A stretch of 64,000 nt of DNA from Marispirochaeta sp964554875 (lineage in GTDB: Bacteria; Spirochaetota; Spirochaetia; JC444; Marispirochaetaceae), in contig CAZKQJ010000021.1 in assembly GCA_964554875.1 (NCBI GenBank), positions 1-64,000 on the forward strand, read 5' to 3'. Shown one piece after another: positions 8,414 to 17,616 of this stretch. A program made the translations under genes and the position numbers. Under the pieces are notes generated by a model that searched no databases, was not told the origin of the DNA, and saw only the letters and a list, made by a program, of their open reading frames with translations. Position 1 is the stretch's first letter. The number at the start of each line of letters is the position of its first letter.

Positions 8414-9710
8414 CCTGCCCCGGGTCGTTATTGTTGGACGGCCAAACGTTGGAAAATCAACCCTTTTTAACAGGCTCATCGGTCACAGGGTCGCTATAAC
8501 CGACCCTAGCCCGGGGGTTACCCGTGATCCCGTGGAAGTCCGCTGGGACCGTGATTCGGGTTCATTAATGCTTATTGATACCGGGGGATACAAGCTGGAC
8601 CATAAGGATCTGGATGAACTTGTAACCCTGCGCAGTCTGCGTACCCTGAATGACGCAGACTGTATCGTACTGGTCCTTGATGTTATGGAGATTACTCCCG
8701 AGGATGAATCCTTTATAGAGCATTTGCGGCCTTACGCGGAACGGGTTATCGTGGCGGTCAACAAGGTGGACCATGAGGTACGGGAGCCTCTGGTGTATAA
8801 CTATCACAGCCTTGGTTTCTCCCGGGTTATCGGTATCTCCTCCGCTCACGGCAGGGGAATTCAGGAGCTTATCGATGAGATTTCGGAAATCATTCCCGAA
8901 GGGTCGGTTTTCCGGGGAGAAGACCCGGCCATACGGCTCGCCATTCTGGGAAAACCGAATACGGGCAAATCAACCCTCCTGAACAGACTCTGCAATGACG
9001 AGCGTTCCATTGTCTCCGATATCCCTGGAACTACCCGGGATGTGGTAGAGGGAAGCTTTCATTACCGGAAGACCCTCTACAAAGTGCTCGATACAGCCGG
9101 AATCCGACGGCGGGTCAGGGTTACCGACCAGGTTGAGTACTACTCGGTGAACCGCGCGATAGCTGCCATCGAGAAGGCGGACATCGTTTTCCTGTTGATC
9201 GATGCCCTTTCGGGATTGAGCGATCAGGACAAGAAAATCGCCAACCTGATAGTAAAACGCGGCAGAGGAGTCGTAATGGTCCTGAACAAATGGGACCTTA
9301 TGTCCGGAATGGCAAACGAAGCCCAGGCTGTTGAAGACCGGGTCAGGTTTCTGTTTCCCATGCTCGATTTCGCCCCTTTGGTCAGGATTTCAGCCAGGGA
9401 AGGTGAAGGAATCGACAATCTGCTGAATACCGCCCATAAGGTGTGGAAGCAGCTGAACAAACGGGTGGATACCGGAGAACTGAACCGCAAGCTTGCTGAA
9501 TGGACTGAGCATTATGATCCCCCCCGGGACCGCCGCGGTCAGTTCAGAACCAAGTATATAACTCAGGTTAAAACCAACCCGGTCAGTTTTACCCTTTTTG
9601 TGAACAGACCGAAGGGGTTTCCCCAGGGATACCTTCAATACCTGAAGAATCGCCTCAGAAAGGATCTTGGTTTCAACTCAATTCCCCTGGATATCCACCT
9701 GAAGGGATAA
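8379..9710 (+). CDS. der: Ribosome-assembly GTPase Der (EngA)
   Basis: Tandem-GTPase needed for 50S subunit assembly. 443 residues with two G domains, each with its own P-loop (GRPNVGKST near residue 20, GKPNTGKST near 190), DTGG and DTAG switch motifs, and NKVD and NKWD base-recognition motifs, then the C-terminal KH-like domain. The ATG at 8379 lies inside the end of ptsI, a 35-base overlap. I see no ATG, GTG or TTG between it and the first P-loop, so the overlap appears real and translation is probably coupled to ptsI. Confidence 0.96.
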   Translation: MHDIISKVTPDNLPRVVIVGRPNVGKSTLFNRLIGHRVAITDPSPGVTRDPVEVRWDRDSGSLMLIDTGGYKLDHKDLDELVTLRSLRTLNDADCIVLVLDVMEITPEDESFIEHLRPYAERVIVAVNKVDHEVREPLVYNYHSLGFSRVIGISSAHGRGIQELIDEISEIIPEGSVFRGEDPAIRLAILGKPNTGKSTLLNRLCNDERSIVSDIPGTTRDVVEGSFHYRKTLYKVLDTAGIRRRVRVTDQVEYYSVNRAIAAIEKADIVFLLIDALSGLSDQDKKIANLIVKRGRGVVMVLNKWDLMSGMANEAQAVEDRVRFLFPMLDFAPLVRISAREGEGIDNLLNTAHKVWKQLNKRVDTGELNRKLAEWTEHYDPPRDRRGQFRTKYITQVKTNPVSFTLFVNRPKGFPQGYLQYLKNRLRKDLGFNSIPLDIHLKG

Positions 9711-9732
9711 GAGGATAAAATACGGCTGATTC

Positions 9733-9762
9733 TTGCCGATAGTACCTATACATGGGTATTCT
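9733..9762 (+). promoter_or_regulatory. Possible promoter before the NlpC-like gene
   Basis: TTGCCG (9733-9738), an 18 bp spacer and TATTCT (9757-9762). A start near 9769 would sit 4 bases before the ATG at 9773. Both boxes are only 4/6 matches. Confidence 0.35.
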
Positions 9763-9772
9763 TTATTCCGGA

Positions 9773-11053
9773 ATGCAAAAGTCACTCTACATATTGCTTG
9801 TACTGGCATTAACAGGATCATTCGTATTCGGCCAGGGCTTCTTCTCTTCTTCCGGACAGGGGCCGGGTTCGCTTCCTGATGCCGTTGATGTAAGGTCGTA
9901 CCTTCGCTCCTCCATAACCGGGTCGGCCTGGGCCGTTCAGCGGCTGCCGTCAGATATCTATACCAGTGAAACAGCCGATGTCAAAGTAAAATTTCAGGTT
10001 CTGCAGCAAAACGATGCGTTTTATATTCTGCTGATCAATAATTTCAGGGGGTCATATCCCCTGTACAGCGCCGGATCATATATTATCAAGCGCAGCCTAG
10101 AGGATGGAAGCTTTGTCCAGGCTAAAATTTTTTTGAAGAACGATCCCGACACCTTTATCCGTCTGTTTCCCTTTGGGGACAGGTCGAAGCTGGAGCTCTA
10201 CCTGTATGGAACCCCTCTTCACCGGAACCTGGTGCTGCCTGTCTCCTTTGAAGAACTCCTCTTTTCACCCATCAGCCGTCTTGTTTCCCTGAGTTCAGGA
10301 AGAATCGACTGGTCCCTGATTCTGCCTTTTTTGCCTGAAAGCAGTTCAGATATCCCCAAAATGATCGATGTTGTACGGGAACAGATCGATGATCTTCCTG
10401 ATATGGACGATGGTGCCATGGATGATTCCGGCCGCTTTGTCTATATTGAAACGGGAGAACGGGAAAGCGGGGGAGGTTTCAACTGCTCCGGTTTTGCAAA
10501 ATACCTGGCCGATGGTATCTACTATGCCCGTCATGGACGGCCGATGCCGATTGAACCCTTGAAGCTGAAACATCCCGATTTGAGGGGGGATCCCTGGTCT
10601 AATCGTTTTGAAGACGAACGGGACCCCTTCTTTGGCCTGGACTGGACGCGCAATATTGCCTATACCCTGACCGGGCGAAGGAACCTCGGGTATGAAGGCA
10701 TGGATGTGCGGGATGTTCCCCTTGCCGGATACGTTGAAGATGTGGGGTACCCCATGGAGAGCCTCAAGGCTGTTCTCTACTACCTGGCCCTTGAATATCC
10801 CGGTTCTTTTTACCTTGGATCGGTTAATGCGCAGTTTGGAAAAGATCCGGTACTCAGACAGCACATACATGTAGTTGTTCTGATGCCCTATATAAATGCA
10901 AGGGGAGATCTTGTGGCAGCTGTATTCGAACGAAACATGGAGACCAGTGTGGAATCCCTGCTCAGGCGCTATAAAGGAGAAAGCATTCATCTTACCCGTG
11001 TCGAAGGGAGCGATCAATATATTCTTCCCCCCCTTCCCGGCAGGGACTTCTGA
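9773..11053 (+). CDS. Secreted NlpC/P60-like cysteine peptidase (divergent)
   Basis: 426 residues from the ATG at 9773, which begins a clean signal peptide (MQKS, hydrophobic core, cleavage near GQG). Another ATG at 9752 adds seven residues and has no better ribosome site. The N-terminal half is beta-rich and unrecognised. The C-terminal half carries GGGFNCSGFAKYLADG (Cys about 238), resembling the DCSGF nucleophile motif of NlpC/P60 enzymes, and a later HIHVVVLMPY His pair with a following VFERN. This suggests a periplasmic peptidoglycan or amide hydrolase, but the overall match is remote and the call is partly inference. It lies 67 bases before the TPR gene of the TonB block. Confidence 0.6.
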   Translation: MQKSLYILLVLALTGSFVFGQGFFSSSGQGPGSLPDAVDVRSYLRSSITGSAWAVQRLPSDIYTSETADVKVKFQVLQQNDAFYILLINNFRGSYPLYSAGSYIIKRSLEDGSFVQAKIFLKNDPDTFIRLFPFGDRSKLELYLYGTPLHRNLVLPVSFEELLFSPISRLVSLSSGRIDWSLILPFLPESSSDIPKMIDVVREQIDDLPDMDDGAMDDSGRFVYIETGERESGGGFNCSGFAKYLADGIYYARHGRPMPIEPLKLKHPDLRGDPWSNRFEDERDPFFGLDWTRNIAYTLTGRRNLGYEGMDVRDVPLAGYVEDVGYPMESLKAVLYYLALEYPGSFYLGSVNAQFGKDPVLRQHIHVVVLMPYINARGDLVAAVFERNMETSVESLLRRYKGESIHLTRVEGSDQYILPPLPGRDF

Positions 11054-11120
11054 CAGCCCTCGTTATAGGCTCCCGGAAAGGTTTTGAATCCTGCAAGGAA
11101 ATGAGGTACATTTAGCCTGT

Positions 11121-13955
11121 ATGATAAAATCTGTAACAAATCTCTGTATTATCCTTCTTATGCTTATGCCCATGGTCACGCTTTCGGCTGTGGACTCTGC
11201 GGATCTTCTTTTTCGTGAAGGAAGCGCCCGTTTTGAACGTGGCGACTATACCGGAGCTGCCGAGAGGTACCGGAACTTCGTGCGTCGTTACCCGCAAAGC
11301 GGAAAATACCCGGATGCCCTTTACCGCCTGGGAATCTCCTCCATCAAGATCGGGGAGTACGAGGAGGGAATTGAACTGCTGAAGCGTCTTGAGGCCAGGT
11401 ATCCCGGCGGTCGCTTCAGGACATCCTTCTGGCTTGGGATTGCCCATGAAGCCCTGGGTGATCTGGAAAACGCTCTCAGTGCCTGGAACAGCTATATAAC
11501 AGGGGAAGATACAGCATACCGGAGGGAGGCCCTGGTTGCAGCGGCATATGCATACGCAGAAAAGGATACTCCGGGGGCTGCGGAGAAACTTCTGCTTATT
11601 CTTGAGGAGTACGACGGTAAATTCTTTATCGACAAAGGTGGCTTGGTTCTCCTCGCAGAGCTGTACCGCAGGGCAGGTTCCTTCAGCAGGATTGTCGAAC
11701 TTGGGGAACGTTTCAGTGCGGTGCCCCGGGGATCTCTACCTCCGGCATTCCTGCTTACTCTGGGGGAGGCGCATCGCCAGCAGGAGGACTCTGCCTTAGC
11801 GGAAGAACTCTTCCGTAGCGTAATTGAGGCAGGACCTCAGGATCTGCGGGCATCCGCCTACGGCCGGCTGTTTTCCCTTTATGAGTCTTCCGGACGCCTG
11901 TGGGAGATGGAAAATCTTGTTCTGGACGCGGAAAACCGACTGGCAGGAGACCGGGAAGCTTTGGCGGCTTTCTGGTTTCGTGCCGGAGCAGTCCTGGCGT
12001 CCCGGGGATCTTCCACAGACGGGATTTCCTATCTGAAACGTGCCTGGGACATACGAAACCACACAGATCCGCCCGGAACGCTTCCGATATTTTATGCCCA
12101 GGCGCTTATGTCAATCAATGAGGCGGAAGCGGCTGTAGAGATCCTGGAGACTGCCCTTAAGGAGGGTATAGGAGACTCCGGGAGAATACGCTACAGGCTG
12201 GCTGTCGGCTATTCGCGACTGGACGACTGGCCTGCAGTGAAGGAGCTGCTCGGTTCCGGTGATCGGCCTCTGGATGCTCCTGTTTCTCTGCTGCTTGCCC
12301 AGGCACATTTACGTCTGAAGGAGTATCCCGAGGGGCTTTCCGTAGCATCGGCCGCCCTGGAAACGATGCCTCCCAGGGAATGGCAGCGCGGCCTTTTAAA
12401 GCTAAGCTGGCAGCTCCAGGCGGCAGCGGGGGAATACGGGGAAGCGGTCAAGACGTACGCCCAGTACAAACGTCTATCAGGAGAAGCTGATGATGCCGGG
12501 GATCCGCAGTACCTGAGACTTCTCTTCAATGCCGGGCTCTATAATCAGGTAGTCCGGCGGGTGACTGCCGATGCTGAGTCCTGGGAAGTAAGACTGCTTC
12601 GGGGAATGGCCTTGATCGGTATCGAAGAATACGGTGAAGCAAGGGATACCCTGGCCTTGCTGGCTCCCCGCGATATGCCTTCGGAGTACCGGCAATTCAG
12701 GGATTACTACCTTGCCTGGAGTTTCTATCGCCTTGGGGATTATCCCCGGGCACTGCGAAATTTTCGCACTTTTCGAAGCGAATATCCCGATTCCTCCCTG
12801 GCTTCGGACGCGGCCTGGTACGGTGGCTGGTCAGCCTTTTCCCTTAAAGATTACGCTTCCGCGGCGGAGCTGTTCGGGGCCTGTGATCCTTCAGGGCCTC
12901 GGGGACAGGAGGCTCTTATGGCCCGGGCCCGGGCTTTAGCTGCAGCTGGGCGCAGAGGCGAGGCGATTCTGCTGGCGGAGAGTTATCTCAACGAATATGC
13001 CCGCCGGGGTGGGGATGAAGCCCTCTACCTTGTATTTGAAATACATCTGGAAAGCGCTAATCTGGATGGAAGCTCAAAAGCACTGTCGCATCTGCGGCAG
13101 GAGTATCCGGAGAGTCCCTGGACTTCCCGCGCACTGTACCGACTGGCCAGAAAAAATCTGGAGGAAGGAAATTACCGCAGCGCAGCTGACGGTTTTGATA
13201 CCTACCGGAGACTTTTTCCTTCCGGCGAGTATTCGGAAGAATCATTTTTTTATCGGGGAGAAGCCTCTGCCGCCATGGGTGAAACCAGGCTTGCTCTTCT
13301 TCTCTGGGAACGGCTGGTGCGGGAATATCCGGAAAGCCCCCTGCGACCCAGGGCGCTGTCCCTGCGGGGCGAGACCCTGGTTGAACTCGGGGAGTACAAA
13401 GAAGCCCTGGATATATATGCCCTGCTGCTGCGGGAGTATCCGGCCCAGGCGGAGCGGCTTGGTATCCGGGAGGAGGTTTCCCGACTCGAATCGCTGCTGG
13501 TCTCACCGGGATCCGAATATCGGCGTCTTCTGGCGGAGGCCGATTCAGCCGGAGGAACAGACAGCCGTGAAGGCAGAGCCCTGTTGATCCGGGCGATTCA
13601 GAGTGCCATCGCGGAGGGCCGAGCGGAGGACTTCAACGATGCCGGCAGACTTGTTCGGCAGCTGCTGAACAAACTGCCGGAAAATAAACAGGAGCAGGGG
13701 CGCGTCTTTTTTGTCGCCGGTGAGTATGCCTTCCGGCGCAACGAGTACGCCGAAGCTGCGTCCAGGTATCTGAGGGCTGCGCTGACCATGCCTGGCGACC
13801 CGGACTTTACGGCCCAGGCACTTTATCGTTCAGCCCAGATGTCCCTCTACGCCGGCGACCGGAATGCCTACAATGAGGTTCTGACAAGGCTGCGCCGGAA
13901 TTTTTCCGGAAGCCCCTGGCTTGAGTCTGCGGAATCCCTGGGAGAGAAAAGATGA
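11121..13955 (+). CDS. Large periplasmic TPR-repeat protein of TonB block
   Basis: 944 residues with a signal peptide (about 1-23) and TPR/Sel1-like helical repeats along nearly the whole length. Typical units are FREGSARFERGDYTGAAERY, DALYRLGISSIKIGEYEEGI and DAAWYGGWSAFSLKDYASAA; the spacing and ..RYP/EYP.. endings resemble the YbgF/CpoB and BamD style of TPR. No catalytic motif is seen, so it should be a periplasmic scaffold. Its stop overlaps the ATG of the following beta-barrel gene (ATGA at 13952-13955), so the two are made together, and ExbB, ExbD and TonB follow in the same direction. No database name can be given by eye. Confidence 0.85.
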   Translation: MIKSVTNLCIILLMLMPMVTLSAVDSADLLFREGSARFERGDYTGAAERYRNFVRRYPQSGKYPDALYRLGISSIKIGEYEEGIELLKRLEARYPGGRFRTSFWLGIAHEALGDLENALSAWNSYITGEDTAYRREALVAAAYAYAEKDTPGAAEKLLLILEEYDGKFFIDKGGLVLLAELYRRAGSFSRIVELGERFSAVPRGSLPPAFLLTLGEAHRQQEDSALAEELFRSVIEAGPQDLRASAYGRLFSLYESSGRLWEMENLVLDAENRLAGDREALAAFWFRAGAVLASRGSSTDGISYLKRAWDIRNHTDPPGTLPIFYAQALMSINEAEAAVEILETALKEGIGDSGRIRYRLAVGYSRLDDWPAVKELLGSGDRPLDAPVSLLLAQAHLRLKEYPEGLSVASAALETMPPREWQRGLLKLSWQLQAAAGEYGEAVKTYAQYKRLSGEADDAGDPQYLRLLFNAGLYNQVVRRVTADAESWEVRLLRGMALIGIEEYGEARDTLALLAPRDMPSEYRQFRDYYLAWSFYRLGDYPRALRNFRTFRSEYPDSSLASDAAWYGGWSAFSLKDYASAAELFGACDPSGPRGQEALMARARALAAAGRRGEAILLAESYLNEYARRGGDEALYLVFEIHLESANLDGSSKALSHLRQEYPESPWTSRALYRLARKNLEEGNYRSAADGFDTYRRLFPSGEYSEESFFYRGEASAAMGETRLALLLWERLVREYPESPLRPRALSLRGETLVELGEYKEALDIYALLLREYPAQAERLGIREEVSRLESLLVSPGSEYRRLLAEADSAGGTDSREGRALLIRAIQSAIAEGRAEDFNDAGRLVRQLLNKLPENKQEQGRVFFVAGEYAFRRNEYAEAASRYLRAALTMPGDPDFTAQALYRSAQMSLYAGDRNAYNEVLTRLRRNFSGSPWLESAESLGEKR

Positions 13956-15541
13956 TGCATAAAAGCTGCCTGTTCCTGCTTCTGAGCCTCCTTGTATTGC
14001 CGGCCTCTCTTTTTTCCCAGGAGACACCGGATGATTCTGAACCGGACGTGGAGCTGCCGGAGCTTCGCTTGAGTTTTGAGGATATTTTCGGAGAGGATCT
14101 TCCCCTGATGGAGCTGGAACTTGAAGAGGCTCTGGCTCCCGGATTGCCTGAACTCTCGGAACCCGAAGGAGTCCTGCAGGTGAGGCCCCATGCAATCGAC
14201 CTTCCTGCTCCGGTATTTGACGCCCTTCCGTACGGGAGCGAATCTGCTCCCCTTTACGGGCGGGGCTATATCGGTCTGGGAACATCGAACTCCCTGACGG
14301 GGGAGATTGAAATTGCAACCCTGGGGGCTGATCCCGGTTTCGGGCTCTCCTATTCCCACAATTCCCTTGACGGATTTGGCGGAAATTCCCCCGGCGAGGG
14401 CTATACCTTTCGGCGCGAGGAGGCCCGGGTAAGGGCAGATTACTCAGGATTTGGAGCTGATTCATTTTTCTCCGGCTTTTTTATCGAGGAAGAGCGGGGA
14501 CTTCAGGGGGAATCACCTTTTGCCGCCAGCCTCTACCGGACAATGGGCGCTGAGGGAGCTTACGAGCTTTCCCCCTACAGGGGCTGGTATGGAGGCGTCA
14601 GTTTCCACGTGGATGGAGCATATCAGAACCTGTCCGGAACCGCGCCGGAGGATACCACCCATCTAAGTCTTGTCCCTCTGCTGAAGGGGGGCTATGCCTG
14701 GTCATCCTTTATTCTCGGTGCCGAAGGCCGCTACAGCTTTCGATCCGGTTCACAGGGAGATTATATCCAGTATCTGCGTCTGGACCTGACAGCCGAAGGG
14801 GACCTGGGCCCGCGGGTCGGTTTTATGGCCGATGCAGGAGTGGCCTGCATTATCGACGGAGAGCTTCGTTTTCCCTTCTCCCTGCTTCTCAGCGCGGGAC
14901 TCAGCGAGAATGTCAGCATGGAAGCCTCAGGGGGATTCTATCACAGCCTTGGGGACTACAGTACGCTTCTCTCTACCTATCCCTTTTTGCGTATCCCTGA
15001 GGAGCCCCTGGCTGCCGAGGAGGGCTGGGAGGGGGACCTCTCCTTCAGGCTGCGACTGGGACATGACCTCTACCTTCGTCTGGGAAGTTCCGTCACTGCC
15101 GGTACCCGATATCGGGCAGGGGAGGACCCGGAACCGGCTTCGAGCCTTCTTCCGGTGGTGAAGACAGATGTCCGGGAGCTGGGCCCCCGGGGAAGTCTGG
15201 AATTTCCCCTGGGAAAAGACTTTTTCGGCAGTTTTTCCACGGGTTTGCGATATGATTACGAGGAGTCCAGCATGGAGGCTTTTGATGTCGGTCTGGGTAT
15301 TGAGAGTGAAGGTTTAAGGTCCCGGCTGGGGATTCGACTGCGGGGTGACTGGGATCTTTCGGATAACGACCAGACCCCGGTCCTTGGAAGCGAAGTCTGG
15401 TATGAGCCCCTGGAGAGTATCCGTTTTATCCTGGGGCTTGATGATGCCCTGGGTCTTTTTGATACCGGAGGCAGAAAGGATGAAAGCGGTCTCGAAGTTC
15501 CCGGTTTTGTACTGCGTTTTGCCACGGAAATCAGCCTCTGA
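13952..15541 (+). CDS. Outer-membrane beta-barrel protein without plug domain
   Basis: 529 residues: signal peptide (about 1-23), an acidic proline-containing segment (25-90, rich in Glu/Leu), then alternating amphipathic strands separated by tight turns to the C-terminus, which ends in a hydrophobic strand (FVLRFATEISL). Strand-like runs such as GRGYIGLGTSN, FGLSYSHNSL and AFDVGLGIESEGL are typical of barrels. The TonB-receptor plug motifs seen in the 53084 protein (VSMGGFGE, LYGSGAVGGVINI) are absent. It is translationally coupled to the TPR gene and followed by exbB-exbD-tonB, suggesting an energised channel or anchor rather than a classical receptor. Confidence 0.8.
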   Translation: MMHKSCLFLLLSLLVLPASLFSQETPDDSEPDVELPELRLSFEDIFGEDLPLMELELEEALAPGLPELSEPEGVLQVRPHAIDLPAPVFDALPYGSESAPLYGRGYIGLGTSNSLTGEIEIATLGADPGFGLSYSHNSLDGFGGNSPGEGYTFRREEARVRADYSGFGADSFFSGFFIEEERGLQGESPFAASLYRTMGAEGAYELSPYRGWYGGVSFHVDGAYQNLSGTAPEDTTHLSLVPLLKGGYAWSSFILGAEGRYSFRSGSQGDYIQYLRLDLTAEGDLGPRVGFMADAGVACIIDGELRFPFSLLLSAGLSENVSMEASGGFYHSLGDYSTLLSTYPFLRIPEEPLAAEEGWEGDLSFRLRLGHDLYLRLGSSVTAGTRYRAGEDPEPASSLLPVVKTDVRELGPRGSLEFPLGKDFFGSFSTGLRYDYEESSMEAFDVGLGIESEGLRSRLGIRLRGDWDLSDNDQTPVLGSEVWYEPLESIRFILGLDDALGLFDTGGRKDESGLEVPGFVLRFATEISL

Positions 15542-15567
15542 AACGGTTTAAAGACCCGGAGGCTCAT

Positions 15568-15609
15568 ATGAATAAGATTAACTGTAAGGATGGAATATGG
15601 ATGGTTTAA
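15568..15609 (+). other. 13-codon upstream ORF overlapping exbB start
   Basis: ATG at 15568 with GGAGG (15558-15562) 5 bases upstream encodes MNKINCKDGIWMV and stops at 15607-15609, in another frame, just past the exbB ATG at 15597. Its Shine-Dalgarno is better than that of exbB. It may be a leader peptide that couples exbB translation, or chance. Confidence 0.35.
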
Positions 15610-16211
15610 CAACTCTGCTGCGTGACGGTGGTCTGATTCTCTGGATCATCATGCTGCTTTCTCTGGCGGCCGGGGCCATAATTATTGAACGCTTTCTCTT
15701 TTTTCGACGTATCCGGGTGGACGAAGAAACCCTCATCGCCCGCCTGAAGGCAACCCTGGAAAAGGGCCACCACGATGAGGCTCTGAGTATCTGCGAAAGC
15801 AATCCGTCGCCTCTGACAAATCTTATGAAGGTGGGGATTGAGAACCGGCACAAATCCCCTGGAGACATCCGTGACCTGGTGGTCAGCGCTGCGAATCTGG
15901 AAATCCCTCATCTGGAGCGGTCCCTCAGTGCTCTGGGCACAATAGCCCATATTTCACCCCTTTTGGGTCTTTTGGGAACGGTAACCGGCAATATTGAGGC
16001 CTTTGGTGTACTGGGAAAGTTCGGCGCAGTAGGAGACCCCGCCCTTCTTGCTTCGGGGATAGCGGAAGCCCTGATTACCACTGCTGCGGGTTTGATTGTT
16101 TCGATTCCGGCTATTGTTTTCTATAACCATCTGGTGAGCCGGGTAAATCATATTATTCTTCGACTGGAAAACAGGGTCAACGAACTGGTGCTTTTTCTGG
16201 GAGGTGCCTGA
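15597..16211 (+). CDS. exbB: ExbB/TolQ/MotA-family proton channel
   Basis: 204-residue inner-membrane protein of the MotA/TolQ/ExbB family, which with ExbD uses the proton gradient to drive TonB. It shows an N-terminal TM segment (about 10-30), a cytoplasmic loop, then two long TM helices: ISPLLGLLGTVTGNIEAF (the conserved family signature, with T residues lining the channel) and ITTAAGLIVSIPAIVFYNHLV. Its start has AAGGATGGA upstream. The stop overlaps the exbD ATG by one base. This is the only ExbB in the window. Confidence 0.93.
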   Translation: MDGLTTLLRDGGLILWIIMLLSLAAGAIIIERFLFFRRIRVDEETLIARLKATLEKGHHDEALSICESNPSPLTNLMKVGIENRHKSPGDIRDLVVSAANLEIPHLERSLSALGTIAHISPLLGLLGTVTGNIEAFGVLGKFGAVGDPALLASGIAEALITTAAGLIVSIPAIVFYNHLVSRVNHIILRLENRVNELVLFLGGA

Positions 16212-16618
16212 TGCAGTTTCGCAGGAGACTGAAAACCAATGCCACGGTAGATCTTGTTCCCATGATCGATGTGGTCTTTCAACTGGTTATCTTTTTCATG
16301 GTCTCCACCACCTTCATACTAAGCCCCGGAATCAACCTCGTTTTGCCGGAATCCAGTACGGCCGAACCCGTTGCAGCCTCCAGAATCGTTATAACCGTAG
16401 CCGGGGAGGAGGAAATCTACATAAACAAGGAGCGGGTCAGCCTGGACAGCCTGGTACCGCTGCTTCAGGAGATGCGGGAAAGCTCCGATATCGGGAATGT
16501 CGTACTCGAGGGAGACCGCCAGGTCCCCTATGCCATACTCATTCAGGTCCTGGACAGGCTCCGGGCAGCGGGCTTCTCCGGTGCAAACTTGAGAACCCTG
16601 GAGCCCGGCGGAGGTTGA
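16211..16618 (+). CDS. exbD: ExbD/TolR-family protein
   Basis: 135-residue partner of ExbB. A short basic N-terminus (MQFRRRLKT) leads into a single TM helix containing the essential aspartate in DLVPMIDVVFQLVIFF (Asp in PMID), followed by a periplasmic domain with INLVLPES and a C-terminal ..VLDRLRAAGFSGANLRT segment typical of TolR/ExbD. Translation is coupled to exbB by a one-base overlap, and tonB begins 7 bases after its stop. Confidence 0.94.
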   Translation: MQFRRRLKTNATVDLVPMIDVVFQLVIFFMVSTTFILSPGINLVLPESSTAEPVAASRIVITVAGEEEIYINKERVSLDSLVPLLQEMRESSDIGNVVLEGDRQVPYAILIQVLDRLRAAGFSGANLRTLEPGGG

Positions 16619-16625
16619 TCAGCAG

Positions 16626-17603
16626 ATGACCCGACTTTCAGCGGCGGAAAAGGAACGCTCCCTTATTGCCCTGCTCATCTCCCTGATTCTGCATCTTCTG
16701 TTTTTTCTGGTGATGATGGTGCTCCCCGGGGTTGATCTTGTCCCCGAGCGTCCCGAGTCCGTACCAATACAGGTAAGTTTCTCCCTGCCTGAGCCTCCCG
16801 TTCCCGAAGCGGAAAAACCGGAACCCACGCCCTCCACCCCCCCGGAACCTGCCAGGGAACCGGAACCGGTCCCCAGACAGCCCAGGGTGCAGCCGGTACC
16901 GAGACCCGACGCTCAGCCTGAACCCCGGTCTTCCGCTCCGGCTGCGGAAAGCAGCGAGCCGGAATACGAACCCTGGACCCCTGAACCGGAACAGAATGTC
17001 CAGAGGAGCTTCTCAAGCCCCGCGGAATCAAGCCGTCAGGGGGGACGGGTGACATCGACGGATCAACCTGCGGATGACCGGGCCCGGCAGGGGAAAACGG
17101 AGTATCAAGCCGGTGATGAAGAGGGGAATGATCCGGTAATCGTCAGGTCAGATTCGACAGACCGGGCTTCCCGGGCCCTCAGCTCTGCCCAGCTCGCGGA
17201 ACTGGACAGAGCTCTGGCAGGGGCCGGTCAGGAGCGGGGATCCTCTGAAGGGAAGCGTCCGCTTACCATGGATGTGGAGAATATAGGAAGCATCGAGGAT
17301 ATAGAAGCTGCCATGAGCTACCGTAATGCAAACTATGCCGGATTGCGCGACCTCGATTCCTCCTCAGCAGCTGAACTCTCCTCAAAAAAGCTGAGCACCC
17401 TGACAGTGAATATCTCCTTTGCGATTTCTCCCGATGGAATTGTGGAAGACTTGCAAACCTCAGCCGCTTCGGGCTATCCTGCCCTTGACGAATTCCTGCG
17501 GAAGGAATTACCGCGGGTTCTTACCTTTGCACCACTGCCCAGGGAATACGGAGATTTGCGGCAGCAGGTCAAAAATCTTGAACTTGTCGTCAAATCCAAT
17601 TGA
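16626..17603 (+). CDS. tonB: TonB-family energy transducer
   Basis: 325 residues: cytoplasmic N-terminus, one TM anchor (about 14-36, with the SLILHLLFF start typical of TonB), a long Pro/Glu-rich periplasmic spacer (45-170), a linker, and a C-terminal TonB domain (about 255-325) with LTVNISFAISPDGIVEDLQTS and a final EFLRKELPRVLTFAPLP. It transmits ExbB/ExbD energy to an outer-membrane partner. The natural partner here is the plug-less barrel two genes upstream, which is unusual. A second, shorter TonB is at 55094. Confidence 0.92.
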   Translation: MTRLSAAEKERSLIALLISLILHLLFFLVMMVLPGVDLVPERPESVPIQVSFSLPEPPVPEAEKPEPTPSTPPEPAREPEPVPRQPRVQPVPRPDAQPEPRSSAPAAESSEPEYEPWTPEPEQNVQRSFSSPAESSRQGGRVTSTDQPADDRARQGKTEYQAGDEEGNDPVIVRSDSTDRASRALSSAQLAELDRALAGAGQERGSSEGKRPLTMDVENIGSIEDIEAAMSYRNANYAGLRDLDSSSAAELSSKKLSTLTVNISFAISPDGIVEDLQTSAASGYPALDEFLRKELPRVLTFAPLPREYGDLRQQVKNLELVVKSN

Positions 17604-17616
17604 TAAGCGATGGTCA

